Notes: generated by a model from the sequence alone, not told the origin. Counted from the stretch's first letter, positions 1-7,572 are shown. The stretch is 8,255 bases of DNA from Acidobacteriota bacterium (GCA_963169175.1 CAUJFK010000271.1:1-8255), one strand, 5' to 3'. Made by a program: numbers and translations.

Positions 1-932
1 AATACGCGACCCCGGAAGAGATCCATGGCTCGATCGTGCTTGAGACAGCCTGGTCGATCATTCCGTTCATTGTTTCAATGACGATCTTCCTCGGTGGTGC
101 GTACGTTTACTACAACCAGTACCGTATGCCGGACGAGGGGACAGAAATTTATGTCGTCGGCAAACAGTGGATGTGGAAGATCCAGCACGAAGGCGGGCAG
201 CGCGAGATAAATGAACTTCATGTTCCGGTCGACACCAATATAAAGCTCACGCTAACGACCGAAGACGCCCTGCATTCATTCTACATCCCTGCATTTCGCA
301 CCAAGGTCGATGCAGTTCCGGGCCGATACACCTATATGTGGTTCAACGCCACAAAGACCGGGAAGTATCACCTGTTCTGTGCGGAATATTGCGGCCTGAA
401 CCATTCAGGAATGGTCGGGTACGTGAATGTGATGTCAAAGGAAGATTATGAGGCGTGGCTAGGCGGCAACGTTTCAGGGCAAACCCCGGTCGAGCAGGGC
501 CGCGATCTTTTTGAGAATAAGCTTGGCTGCGCCTCGTGTCACGCGGGCGGCCCGCAGCAGCGTGGAGCTAAGCTTGAAGGCATCTTTGGGCATGAGGTCA
601 AACTGACCGGCGGCGGCACGGTCGTGGCTGATGAGGCTTATATCCGCGAATCGATCCTGAATCCGGGGGCGAAAGTGGTCGAAGGCTATCAGCCGATCAT
701 GCCGACATTCAAAGGACAGGTTACCGAAGAGCAGTTGCTTGCCCTGGTCGCATATATTAAATCGCTCAGCGGTGTTACATCACCGTCGGGTTCCTCATCG
801 ACCGGAACATCGGGCAGTACGCCGACAGCTAGTGCGGCCGCACCGCCCGCAGCGGGAAATTCGGCCGCCGCCGCGACAGCGAACCGGCAGAGCACGAACC
901 CGAAAGCTCCGGCGGCAAACGGCAACAGATAA
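1..932 (+). CDS. coxB: Cytochrome c oxidase subunit II with fused cytochrome c domain (caa3 type), 5' end missing
   Basis: This subunit takes electrons into the terminal oxidase through a CuA centre; here it also carries its own heme c. The frame is open from position 3 and encodes typical subunit II sequence (IHGSIVLE) before the GTG at 36, so the true start lies upstream and 36 is not a start. Numbering from codon 36: second membrane helix about 5-27, Trp45/Trp47 of the electron-entry loop, and CuA ligands His80, Cys115, Glu117, Cys119, His123 and Met126. A class I cytochrome c domain follows, with CASCH heme attachment (Cys165, Cys168, His169) and probable axial Met222. Residues from about 246 to 298 form an Ala/Ser/Thr/Pro-rich tail of unknown role. 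The stop lies 15 nt before coxA, which indicates an operon. The first helix is outside the window. Family assignment is secure. Confidence 0.96.
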   Translation, partial: YATPEEIHGSIVLETAWSIIPFIVSMTIFLGGAYVYYNQYRMPDEGTEIYVVGKQWMWKIQHEGGQREINELHVPVDTNIKLTLTTEDALHSFYIPAFRTKVDAVPGRYTYMWFNATKTGKYHLFCAEYCGLNHSGMVGYVNVMSKEDYEAWLGGNVSGQTPVEQGRDLFENKLGCASCHAGGPQQRGAKLEGIFGHEVKLTGGGTVVADEAYIRESILNPGAKVVEGYQPIMPTFKGQVTEEQLLALVAYIKSLSGVTSPSGSSSTGTSGSTPTASAAAPPAAGNSAAAATANRQSTNPKAPAANGNR

Positions 933-947
933 GCAGCAGGTAGAATT

Positions 948-2621
<1,674 letters not shown>

Positions 2622-2633
2622 AATTTCGATTTG

Positions 2634-2717
2634 GTTTTGAGTCCCGCCACCATCTAAGAGCAGGCCGGGACAAGCTGAAAAGTTCTAGGAGGCCGCCTGC
2701 CGGGCGGGACTCAAAAC
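2634..2717 (+). promoter_or_regulatory. Long inverted repeat in the coxA-coxC spacer, looping out an AGGAGG Shine-Dalgarno
   Basis: Positions 2634-2648 (GTTTTGAGTCCCGCC) are perfectly complementary to 2703-2717, giving a 15-bp stem around a 54-nt loop. A nested 6-bp stem pairs 2660-2665 with 2695-2700. The loop contains AGGAGG at 2687-2692, the best ribosome-binding sequence in the spacer, but 32 nt from the coxC ATG; nothing purine-rich lies next to that ATG. CCGCC at 2693-2697 could instead pair with 2703-2707, which excludes the long stem. There is no T-tract, so it is not an ordinary terminator. A role in translation or processing is inference; a small dispersed repeat is the alternative. 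Confidence 0.7.
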
Positions 2718-2724
2718 ATAGTTT

Positions 2725-3603
2725 ATGTCGGCACACGCATCAGACAAATTCGTTTATCACGAACCTGGGCTGCAGCACCAGTTCGAGGACATGAAGCAGC
2801 AGGAAGAGTCCGTATCCATTGGGATGTGGCTGTTTTTGGCCCAGGAGATCATGTTCTTCGGCGGCCTGTTCACGGCATACCTTGTGTATCGGTCACGCTA
2901 CCCGATGGCGTTTGCGGCCGGCAGTAACCACTTGAACGCGTTTTGGGGCGGGCTGAACACGCTTGTCCTGATCGTCAGCTCGCTGACAATGGCGCTGACC
3001 GTTTATTACGCCCAGAAAAGCAACCGGAACATGCAGGTGATAATGATCATCCTGACAATGATCTTTGGTGCCGTGTTTCTGGGTGTTAAGGGAATCGAGT
3101 ACACGGACAAGTACAACCACGGGCTTGTGCCGATGGCTGGCCTGAACAAACGCGTCAAGGCCGATAAAAACGCCCATCATGAAGTTGAGAAACCATGCTG
3201 GGAAGTGGATCACAATGCTCCTCCGGTCGAGCATCCAAACCCGCGGGGCGAATTTTTGTGGACAGACTGTTCGCTCGCAAAGCTTGCGCAGGACAAGAAT
3301 TTCCTAACGCCGTCTGAGCGTGTCGGGTACTTTACGGGCGATCAGATCGACATTGAGAAATTCAAGGGCATGGTCAGGATCTTTTATTATCTCTATTTCG
3401 TAATGACCGGCCTGCACGCCCTGCACATGATCATCGGGCTGGGGCTAATGACGTGGCTGCTGTGGACGGCCTGGAAGCGGAATTATAATTCTGAATATTA
3501 CATGCCGGTCGAAATGTCGGGGCTTTACTGGCACTTTGTCGATATTGTGTGGATATTCCTGTTCCCGCTGCTATACCTGCTTGGCCGGCATTTTATGCAT
3601 TAG
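2725..3603 (+). CDS. coxC: Cytochrome c oxidase subunit III with a long hydrophilic insert
   Basis: This is the core membrane subunit that packs against subunit I and supports proton uptake and enzyme stability. The 292 residues show about five membrane helices (roughly 33-57, 74-95, 104-124, 216-248, 268-288), as in bacterial forms lacking the first two helices of the mitochondrial protein. Family landmarks include KGIEY (122-126), HALHMIIG (231-238) and a C-terminal YWHFVDIVWIF block. Between helices 3 and 4 there is a hydrophilic stretch of roughly 80-90 residues (about 127-213) with His151, His152, Cys158, His163, His170 and Cys182; shorter loops are usual here. With the N-terminus inside, this insert would face the periplasm. 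The start codon lacks an adjacent ribosome-binding site; see the structured spacer upstream. The family call is firm, the role of the insert unknown. Confidence 0.95.
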   Translation: MSAHASDKFVYHEPGLQHQFEDMKQQEESVSIGMWLFLAQEIMFFGGLFTAYLVYRSRYPMAFAAGSNHLNAFWGGLNTLVLIVSSLTMALTVYYAQKSNRNMQVIMIILTMIFGAVFLGVKGIEYTDKYNHGLVPMAGLNKRVKADKNAHHEVEKPCWEVDHNAPPVEHPNPRGEFLWTDCSLAKLAQDKNFLTPSERVGYFTGDQIDIEKFKGMVRIFYYLYFVMTGLHALHMIIGLGLMTWLLWTAWKRNYNSEYYMPVEMSGLYWHFVDIVWIFLFPLLYLLGRHFMH

Positions 3604-3710
3604 TGCTGGATGTTCGCCGCCAAGGCGGTCGGGCGTTGCTATTTTGGAATCTTGGTTAATTTAGCCTGGGCCACCGAGAGGCGGGAAACTGGCCGGGCAC
3701 TTGAAGGAAT
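3604..3710. other. coxC-coxD spacer
   Basis: This 107-nt spacer holds no gene. It has a short GC-rich inverted repeat (CCGCC at 3617-3621 against GGCGG at 3624-3628) whose loop is too small to be convincing. No clear promoter or terminator is visible, so coxD is probably read from the upstream cox transcript. Confidence 0.5.
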
Positions 3711-4046
3711 ATGGCGAAAGATCCTGAACACGTACACATGGAACACGATCACATGACGATCCCCAAATATCTTGGGGTCTTCGCCGTGCTGGTCGTTGGA
3801 ACGATCCTGACAGATTACGACGCAACGATCGATCTGGATTCTATCTTCCCGGGGGCGAACACGCTGGTTGCGCTTCTGATCGCGTTCACCAAAATGGCGT
3901 GCGTTATGTTGTTCTTCATGCACGTTTACTGGAGTCCAAAACTTATCTGGCTTGCCGTGATCGCGAGTTTTTTCTGGATGGCTATCATGTTTGCCTTTAC
4001 GATGGCGGACTACTTCACGCGTGCCGCCGGCGTGTTCACGACATGA
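3711..4046 (+). CDS. coxD: Cytochrome c oxidase subunit IV (short bacterial type), His-rich N-terminus
   Basis: This is a small accessory membrane subunit of caa3/aa3 oxidases, thought to help assembly or stability. The 111 residues have three hydrophobic helices (about 20-34, 50-70, 77-101) and typical family text: FFMHVYW after the second helix, then LIWLAVIASFFW and a final ADYFTR. The first 15 residues contain four histidines (His7, His9, His12, His14) with Met10 and Met15, which could bind metal; that is inference. AAGGA at 3704-3708 lies only 2 nt from the ATG, unusually close, but no later start keeps the conserved N-terminus. It follows coxC by 107 nt and is the last cox gene seen, before a strong hairpin. 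Confidence 0.93.
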   Translation: MAKDPEHVHMEHDHMTIPKYLGVFAVLVVGTILTDYDATIDLDSIFPGANTLVALLIAFTKMACVMLFFMHVYWSPKLIWLAVIASFFWMAIMFAFTMADYFTRAAGVFTT

Positions 4047-4067
4047 ATCGGGCATAACGGCTGGATC

Positions 4068-4110
4068 GGCGCGGGCCGCGGAGGGGCAAAATGCCATCGC
4101 GGCCCGCGTC
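4068..4110 (+). terminator. Strong GC hairpin after coxD, likely end of the cox transcript
   Basis: CGCGGGCCGCG at 4070-4080 pairs perfectly with 4098-4108 (11 bp), extended by a G-T and a G-C pair to 4068/4110. An inner GGCA/TGCC stem (4085-4088 with 4092-4095) closes an AAA loop. It begins 22 nt after the coxD stop. No run of T follows, so it may be an mRNA 3'-end stabiliser or a non-canonical terminator rather than a classical intrinsic one. Confidence 0.6.
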
Positions 4111-4206
4111 TCAGTTATTGGTCGTGACGATCGGGCGTGGACGTTTTGTTGGAACGCGGCGGGCCCAAAGTGCGTAATTGAGTGCTAGGCTATTCCTTGA
4201 CGTGCA

Positions 4207-4215
4207 TGTTATTAT
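4207..4215 (+). promoter_or_regulatory. Possible extended -10 promoter before the lipoprotein gene
   Basis: TG-T-TATTAT at 4207-4215 fits an extended -10 element (TATTAT matches TATAAT at five of six). No convincing -35 lies 16-18 nt upstream. Its place, after the post-coxD hairpin and about 80-90 nt before the lipoprotein start, is where a new transcript would be expected. The rest of the 4047-4294 spacer shows nothing else firm. Confidence 0.3.
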
Positions 4216-4294
4216 CTTCGGTTTGGTGTCCAAGGGCCAAAATTTACGCGTTAGTTTGTGAGGACAACATCATTTTCGGCAAGGACATCAGACA

Positions 4295-5389
4295 TTGAAG
4301 ATGTTTATTAGGAAGAGCAGTACGCATTCATACATTCTGGGAATAATTGCGATCTCGGCCGCTTTCATGAGCGGCTGCATTTCCCCAAAGACCAAGAATA
4401 AGACCGCAACATTGCTTTCGACCACTGATGCGACCCAGTCGCAGTTGATGGATGAAGTAAACCGGTTCGCGCGGGTCGAATCTCTGCGGGCCAAGATGTA
4501 CCTCAAGTTTGAGGACAATTCGTTTGCCGAGTTCGGAAGCAAAGAAGTGTACCGCGAGGCTGACGGCGAGGTCGTGGTCCAGCGGCCGGGTAAAATTCTC
4601 CTGAACGTTAAGGTACCCGTCATCAAAACCGATGTCGCGAAAATGACGTCTGACGGCGAGAAGTTCCGTGTTGCCATCTTGCTGAACAATGAGGACGGCA
4701 AATGGAAAAAGTTCGTGATGGGTACGAACGACGCCGATTACTCGAAACTCCAGAAGGATCTGAGCCAGTCAAAGGACGAGAACGGCGCCATTAAGCAAAA
4801 CGTCAACGCTTTTGCCAACCTGCGCCCGCAGCATTTTACCGATGCGATGCTTGTGCGGCCGACGGACACAGAGCACGTTTATACATCGAGCACCACGTTT
4901 CAAATAGAAGAGGACGTGACCGCAGACAAGAAATCTCCGCTGCGAAAGGTAAATCGCGGTTACTATCTGCTTGACGAATACGCAAAACTTGCGAGCGGGG
5001 ATCTTCGCATAACGCGCCGGTTTTGGTTCGACCGCGTTGGCGGCATCCGCCTTGCCCGCCAGCAGATCTTCGACAAGAAAGGCGAGATCGAATCTGACAT
5101 CATGTATGGGGCCGAGGGCAACCTGACGGATACCGGCCAATATAACCGGTTACCGCTGCAGGTCCTGGTCACGCGGCCGCAAGAGAAATATGCGATGCGG
5201 CTGACCTATCAGACGCCGGAGGACGTTAAGATCGGTACGAAATATCCTGATTCCGCCTTTGTTCTCGAAAATTCCTGGGGGCTTCAGGAAGTGGACCTTG
5301 ACAAAAAGCTTCGTGAGGTCCTCGCGGCCAAAGCTCCCGTGCCGTCGCCTACGGCTTCCAACAGCAACTCTACATCACGATTTCATTGA
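4295..5389 (+). CDS. Predicted outer-membrane lipoprotein, family uncertain (possibly LolB/LolA-like fold)
   Basis: I do not recognise this gene with certainty. The N-terminus is a lipoprotein signal: basic start (FIRKSS), hydrophobic stretch about 13-25, then FMSGC with the acylated cysteine at residue 28 counted from TTG at 4295; Met at -3 of the lipobox is slightly atypical. The mature 330-odd residues are soluble, rich in alternating beta-type segments (for example GEVVVQRPGKILLNVKVP, about 91-108), with a Ser/Thr/Pro/Asn-rich tail. The opening (RVESLRAKMYLKFED, then a membrane-free beta domain) recalls LolA/LolB-fold lipid-handling proteins; this is a weak inference. AAGGA at 4281-4285 is 9 nt from TTG 4295 but 15 nt from ATG 4301, so the TTG start is preferred though not certain. 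It precedes a LolD-like ATPase by 98 nt. Confidence 0.8.
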   Translation: MKMFIRKSSTHSYILGIIAISAAFMSGCISPKTKNKTATLLSTTDATQSQLMDEVNRFARVESLRAKMYLKFEDNSFAEFGSKEVYREADGEVVVQRPGKILLNVKVPVIKTDVAKMTSDGEKFRVAILLNNEDGKWKKFVMGTNDADYSKLQKDLSQSKDENGAIKQNVNAFANLRPQHFTDAMLVRPTDTEHVYTSSTTFQIEEDVTADKKSPLRKVNRGYYLLDEYAKLASGDLRITRRFWFDRVGGIRLARQQIFDKKGEIESDIMYGAEGNLTDTGQYNRLPLQVLVTRPQEKYAMRLTYQTPEDVKIGTKYPDSAFVLENSWGLQEVDLDKKLREVLAAKAPVPSPTASNSNSTSRFH

Positions 5390-5421
5390 CCGGCGGCCGC
5401 GGGAATTGATCCACAACTACA

Positions 5422-5468
5422 ATTTTCGAATGCCGCAACTAGCTAATGGTTGCGGCAATTGAGAAAAT
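5422..5468 (+). promoter_or_regulatory. Two-tier hairpin between the lipoprotein gene and the ABC ATPase gene
   Basis: TGCCGCAAC at 5431-5439 pairs perfectly with 5449-5457 across a 9-nt loop. An outer 6-bp stem pairs ATTTTC (5422-5427) with GAAAAT (5463-5468), separated by a small internal loop. There is no T-run on the + strand side, so a terminator is unlikely. It ends about 20 nt before the ATPase start and could tune expression or mRNA processing; the function is unknown. Confidence 0.55.
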
Positions 5469-5487
5469 AGGTGTGCGCTAAAGCTTG

Positions 5488-6162
5488 ATGAACACAATTC
5501 TAAAGACCGAAGATCTTAAAAAATCATATAAGATCGGGAAAATGGAGGTGCCCGCGCTTCGCGGTGTCAGCCTCGCGATCGAGCGCGGTGAATTCGTCGC
5601 GATCATGGGGCCTTCCGGGTGCGGGAAATCAACGCTTCTGCATCTCTTGGGCGGATTGCTTTCGCCAACGAGCGGATCGATCATCATTGACGGCGAAGAT
5701 ATTTCAAAGGTTTCCGACGCAAAACGCACCGATATTCGCCGGCGAAAGATCGGTTTCGTATTTCAGCGTTTTAACCTTTTTCCGACCCTTACCGCCGAAG
5801 GTAACCTAAAACTGGCAGAAAAGATCCACTCCGGCAATGGCAACGGCAACGCCGCGAACCGCCGCGATGTATTGCGGCTGTTGAAGTTGGAAGATAAAAT
5901 GCACCACAGGCCGCTGGAAATGTCCGGGGGCGAACAGCAGCGTGTTGCCCTTGCCCGGGCCGTGATCAACAGCCCGGCGATCATTCTGGCGGATGAGCCG
6001 ACAGGGAACCTCGATACTGAAAATTCGCAGATCGTGCTGGATATGTTCCGCGAGTTGAATGAAAAGTTCGGCCAAACGATCATTATGATCACGCATAACC
6101 CTGAGGCGGCGGCGGTCTGTTCGCGTACGATTAGAATGCGCGACGGCCACGTTGTGGATTAA
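5488..6162 (+). CDS. ABC transporter ATPase, LolD/MacB/FtsE-like
   Basis: This is the ATP-hydrolysing subunit of an ABC system that acts at the inner membrane with an FtsX/LolC-type permease. All motifs are intact, numbered from ATG 5488: Walker A GPSGCGKST (41-49), Q-loop Gln93, signature MSGGEQQR (145-152), Walker B IILADEP (165-171) with catalytic Glu170, D-loop NLD (174-176), H-switch His203. The 224-residue length and signature style fit the LolD/MacB group (lipoprotein release, macrolide or peptide export) rather than nutrient importers. A short Gly/Asn insert (SGNGNGNAANR, 115-125) comes from a repeated GGCAAY unit. No permease gene adjoins it here, so the substrate cannot be fixed; the LolA-like gene downstream favours lipoprotein traffic. 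TTG at 5485 is an alternative start; ribosome-binding sequence is weak. Confidence 0.93.
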   Translation: MNTILKTEDLKKSYKIGKMEVPALRGVSLAIERGEFVAIMGPSGCGKSTLLHLLGGLLSPTSGSIIIDGEDISKVSDAKRTDIRRRKIGFVFQRFNLFPTLTAEGNLKLAEKIHSGNGNGNAANRRDVLRLLKLEDKMHHRPLEMSGGEQQRVALARAVINSPAIILADEPTGNLDTENSQIVLDMFRELNEKFGQTIIMITHNPEAAAVCSRTIRMRDGHVVD

Positions 6163-6202
6163 TGGCCCGCAAATAGTTGAATCACAAGCACGTTTGCGTC
6201 CT

Positions 6203-6236
6203 TAGTGTCTTCCAACTTAGCGGCCTTTGTGGTAAC
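6203..6236 (+). repeat. Degenerate intergenic repeat, copy 1
   Basis: TAGTGTC (6203-6209), an 11-nt-scale variable part (6210-6219), then GCGGCCTTTG (6220-6229) and a GG-rich end through 6236. The same blocks in the same order occur, reverse-complemented, at 7508-7545. The copy lies in the 116-nt spacer after the ATPase gene. The wording resembles short degenerate repeats I recall from intergenic DNA of Acidobacteriota and similar environmental bacteria; that recollection is unverified. Confidence 0.6.
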
Positions 6237-6278
6237 GAACCTTATCCGACCTGGACCGAAACAGTCCGTCCAAGACAG

Positions 6279-6581
6279 ATGGCCCTGATCAAAAAATTTG
6301 TCCTCTGGAGTTACAGCCGCGAAACGTCGGTGTACGTGATCTTCTGCCTGCTGATCGTCGCGTTCATATTCTTGACACCAAAATACTGGTTTGATAAACA
6401 CGAACCGGTTGCAACCCAAACGTCACGTCTCATCGTCAAACAGGAAGATTTTTCGCCGGATCGTGCCGTGCTTGAAAAGCGCGTCCGCGAATTAAGCGGC
6501 CGGCCGGATGCGGTGATCGTTGCCACACGACAAAGGAAAAACGGTACTGGCGAGACAATATACGAAATTGATATTCGTTGA
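6279..6581 (+). CDS. Small single-pass membrane protein, unknown function
   Basis: I do not recognise a family. The 100 residues have a basic N-terminus (MALIKKFVLWSYSRE), one hydrophobic helix at about 17-33 (VYVIFCLLIVAFIF) and a soluble C-terminal part of about 60 residues that should lie outside the cytoplasm. That part looks like a small alpha/beta unit: a charged helix (about 61-73, AVLEKRVRELSG region), then strands PDAVIVATR and ETIYEIDI. The frame is open back to a TTG at 6177, but that extension runs through the intergenic repeat and reads as non-coding, so ATG 6279 was chosen; the ribosome-binding site is weak. It lies between the LolD-like and LolA-like genes, so a link to envelope traffic is possible but is inferred only from position. 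An intrinsic terminator follows 32 nt after the stop. Confidence 0.7.
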   Translation: MALIKKFVLWSYSRETSVYVIFCLLIVAFIFLTPKYWFDKHEPVATQTSRLIVKQEDFSPDRAVLEKRVRELSGRPDAVIVATRQRKNGTGETIYEIDIR

Positions 6582-6613
6582 TCGGGTAGAATTAAATATA
6601 GGTATCATTGGGT

Positions 6614-6647
6614 GTTAGGGGCCCGGCCGGGCACTCTAACTTTTTTT
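6614..6647 (+). terminator. Intrinsic terminator (or leader attenuator) ahead of the LolA-like gene
   Basis: GTTAGGG at 6614-6620 pairs with 6634-6640 (one G-T pair), A6633 is bulged, and GCCC 6621-6624 pairs with GGGC 6629-6632 around a GGCC tetraloop. Seven T residues follow at 6641-6647. This is the classical Rho-independent form. It ends transcription from the upstream genes but lies only 16 nt before the LolA-like ATG, so that gene must be read through it, unless a promoter lies inside it. Confidence 0.85.
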
Positions 6648-6663
6648 ATAAGGAAGCAATTAT

Positions 6664-7362
6664 ATGAGAAAGCTGGTAAAAGTTATTTTGTTTACGGCCG
6701 TTTGCGGCATGTTCTTAGGCTCGGTCGCGGTAAACACGGCTTCGGCCCAGAACAAACTGCAAGAGATAAAAAAGCGGATGGATGAACATAACAAGGCACT
6801 GACGACCCTGCGGGCAAAGGTAACGATGGTCAAAACCAATGCGCAGCTTGGCGGCGACAGCGACACGCAGATAGGTACGGTAATCTACGCAAAAGGGAAG
6901 TCGCGTGAACCGCTTGTCCGACTTGATTGGGAGAAGCCCGAGGAATCTTTGGCGATCAAAAATGGCCAGTACGTTATGTATCGCCCCAAGCTGAAGATCG
7001 CCTATATCGGAACAACAAAAAGCGCCGGTGAGAAGGGAAAGGCCGGTTCGGCCCTGGCATTTATGAGCATGTCCAAGGCGGAACTCGATGTGAATTACAC
7101 GATAAGGCTGCTGGGCGAGAACGAAACGCTGAAAAGCGGTGTTCAAACCTGGCATCTCGAACTTTTGCCTAAGACAAAGTCCAGCTATAAGTCCGCTGAG
7201 ATCTGGGTCGATCCGGACGGGATGCCGCACCAGACCAAGATAATCGAGATGAACAACGATACGACCACGGTCCTGCTCACAAATCTGGAAAAGAACGTTA
7301 AACTGGACGGTTCAGCCTTCCAGATCAAGGTCCCGGACGGGACAAAGATCCAGAAGAGTTAG
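6664..7362 (+). CDS. LolA-like periplasmic outer-membrane lipoprotein carrier
   Basis: This predicted periplasmic chaperone would carry lipoproteins (or another lipid ligand) from inner to outer membrane. The 232 residues begin with a Sec signal peptide: basic MRKLVK, hydrophobic core, and an Ala-Ser-Ala cleavage site after residue 28. There is no lipobox cysteine at the site, so the product should be soluble. The mature part has the LolA-type order: helical start (LQEIKKRMDEH), MTxx-type first strand (LRAKVTMVK), a RLDWEKPEESLAIKNGQY block (87-104) and a closing AEIWVDPDGMPHQTK then TTVLLTNL pattern. A Met/Ala-rich segment (SALAFMSMSKAEL, 129-141) fits the helix that gates the lipid cavity. 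AAGGA at 6650-6654 lies 9 nt from the ATG. It is in the same gene group as the LolD-like ATPase. Family call good; true lipoprotein cargo unproven. Confidence 0.87.
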   Translation: MRKLVKVILFTAVCGMFLGSVAVNTASAQNKLQEIKKRMDEHNKALTTLRAKVTMVKTNAQLGGDSDTQIGTVIYAKGKSREPLVRLDWEKPEESLAIKNGQYVMYRPKLKIAYIGTTKSAGEKGKAGSALAFMSMSKAELDVNYTIRLLGENETLKSGVQTWHLELLPKTKSSYKSAEIWVDPDGMPHQTKIIEMNNDTTTVLLTNLEKNVKLDGSAFQIKVPDGTKIQKS

Positions 7363-7405
7363 GTTAGGTTGACTGGCCTTCTTCCGCCTTGGGGCCGCGT
7401 TCACC

Positions 7406-7422
7406 GATCGAAGGGCTCGATC
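7406..7422 (+). other. Small hairpin after the LolA-like gene
   Basis: GATCGA at 7406-7411 pairs with TCGATC at 7417-7422 across a 5-nt loop, 43 nt after the stop codon. The following sequence is only loosely T-rich (TTTTGTCTTTC, from about 7436), so it is at best a weak terminator. Confidence 0.35.
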
Positions 7423-7435
7423 TGACGTTCGTTGG

Positions 7436-7545
7436 TTTTGTCTTTCTTCGTGCGCTTCGTGGTGGCGAAGCCGGAACTTGGCCATAAATCCACGAAAGCA
7501 AGAGACGGTTTCCCGCAAAGGCCGCAGAGAAGCGCCAGGACACTA
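7436..7545 (-). repeat. Degenerate intergenic repeat region, copy 2 (inverted relative to copy 1)
   Basis: On the minus strand, 7545-7508 reads TAGTGTC, a 13-nt variable part, then GCGGCCTTTGCGGGAAAC, the same blocks and order as 6203-6236. Next to it, TTCGTGG at 7457-7463 is complementary to CCACGAA at 7491-7497, and CTTCGTG/CTTCGTGG is repeated within 7452-7463. No protein-like frame covers the spacer on either strand convincingly. It fills much of the 269-nt gap between the LolA-like and radical SAM genes. Confidence 0.55.
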
Positions 7546-7572
7546 CCGGACGAACCCACCGAGTTTGGCAAT

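Noticed and set aside
36..38. GTG at 36 as the coxB start
   Set aside because: The frame stays open to position 3 and encodes conserved subunit II residues before it; the first membrane helix must lie upstream of the window.
2634..2717. Miniature transposon with terminal inverted repeats
   Set aside because: The flanks (TTTG before, ATAG after) show no target-site duplication, and only one copy is present here; kept as a structured spacer instead.
4197..4202. TTGACG as a -35 box
   Set aside because: No -10-like hexamer lies 16-18 nt downstream (sequence there is around CGGTTT).
6177..6278. N-terminal extension of the small membrane protein from TTG 6177
   Set aside because: The extension is translated intergenic repeat with Cys/His-rich nonsense; ATG 6279 gives a clean basic-then-hydrophobic N-terminus.
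3691..6634. GGCCGGGCAC shared by 3691-3700 and 6625-6634
   Set aside because: A single GC-rich 10-mer with unrelated flanks; expected by chance in this composition, and the second copy is explained by the terminator stem.
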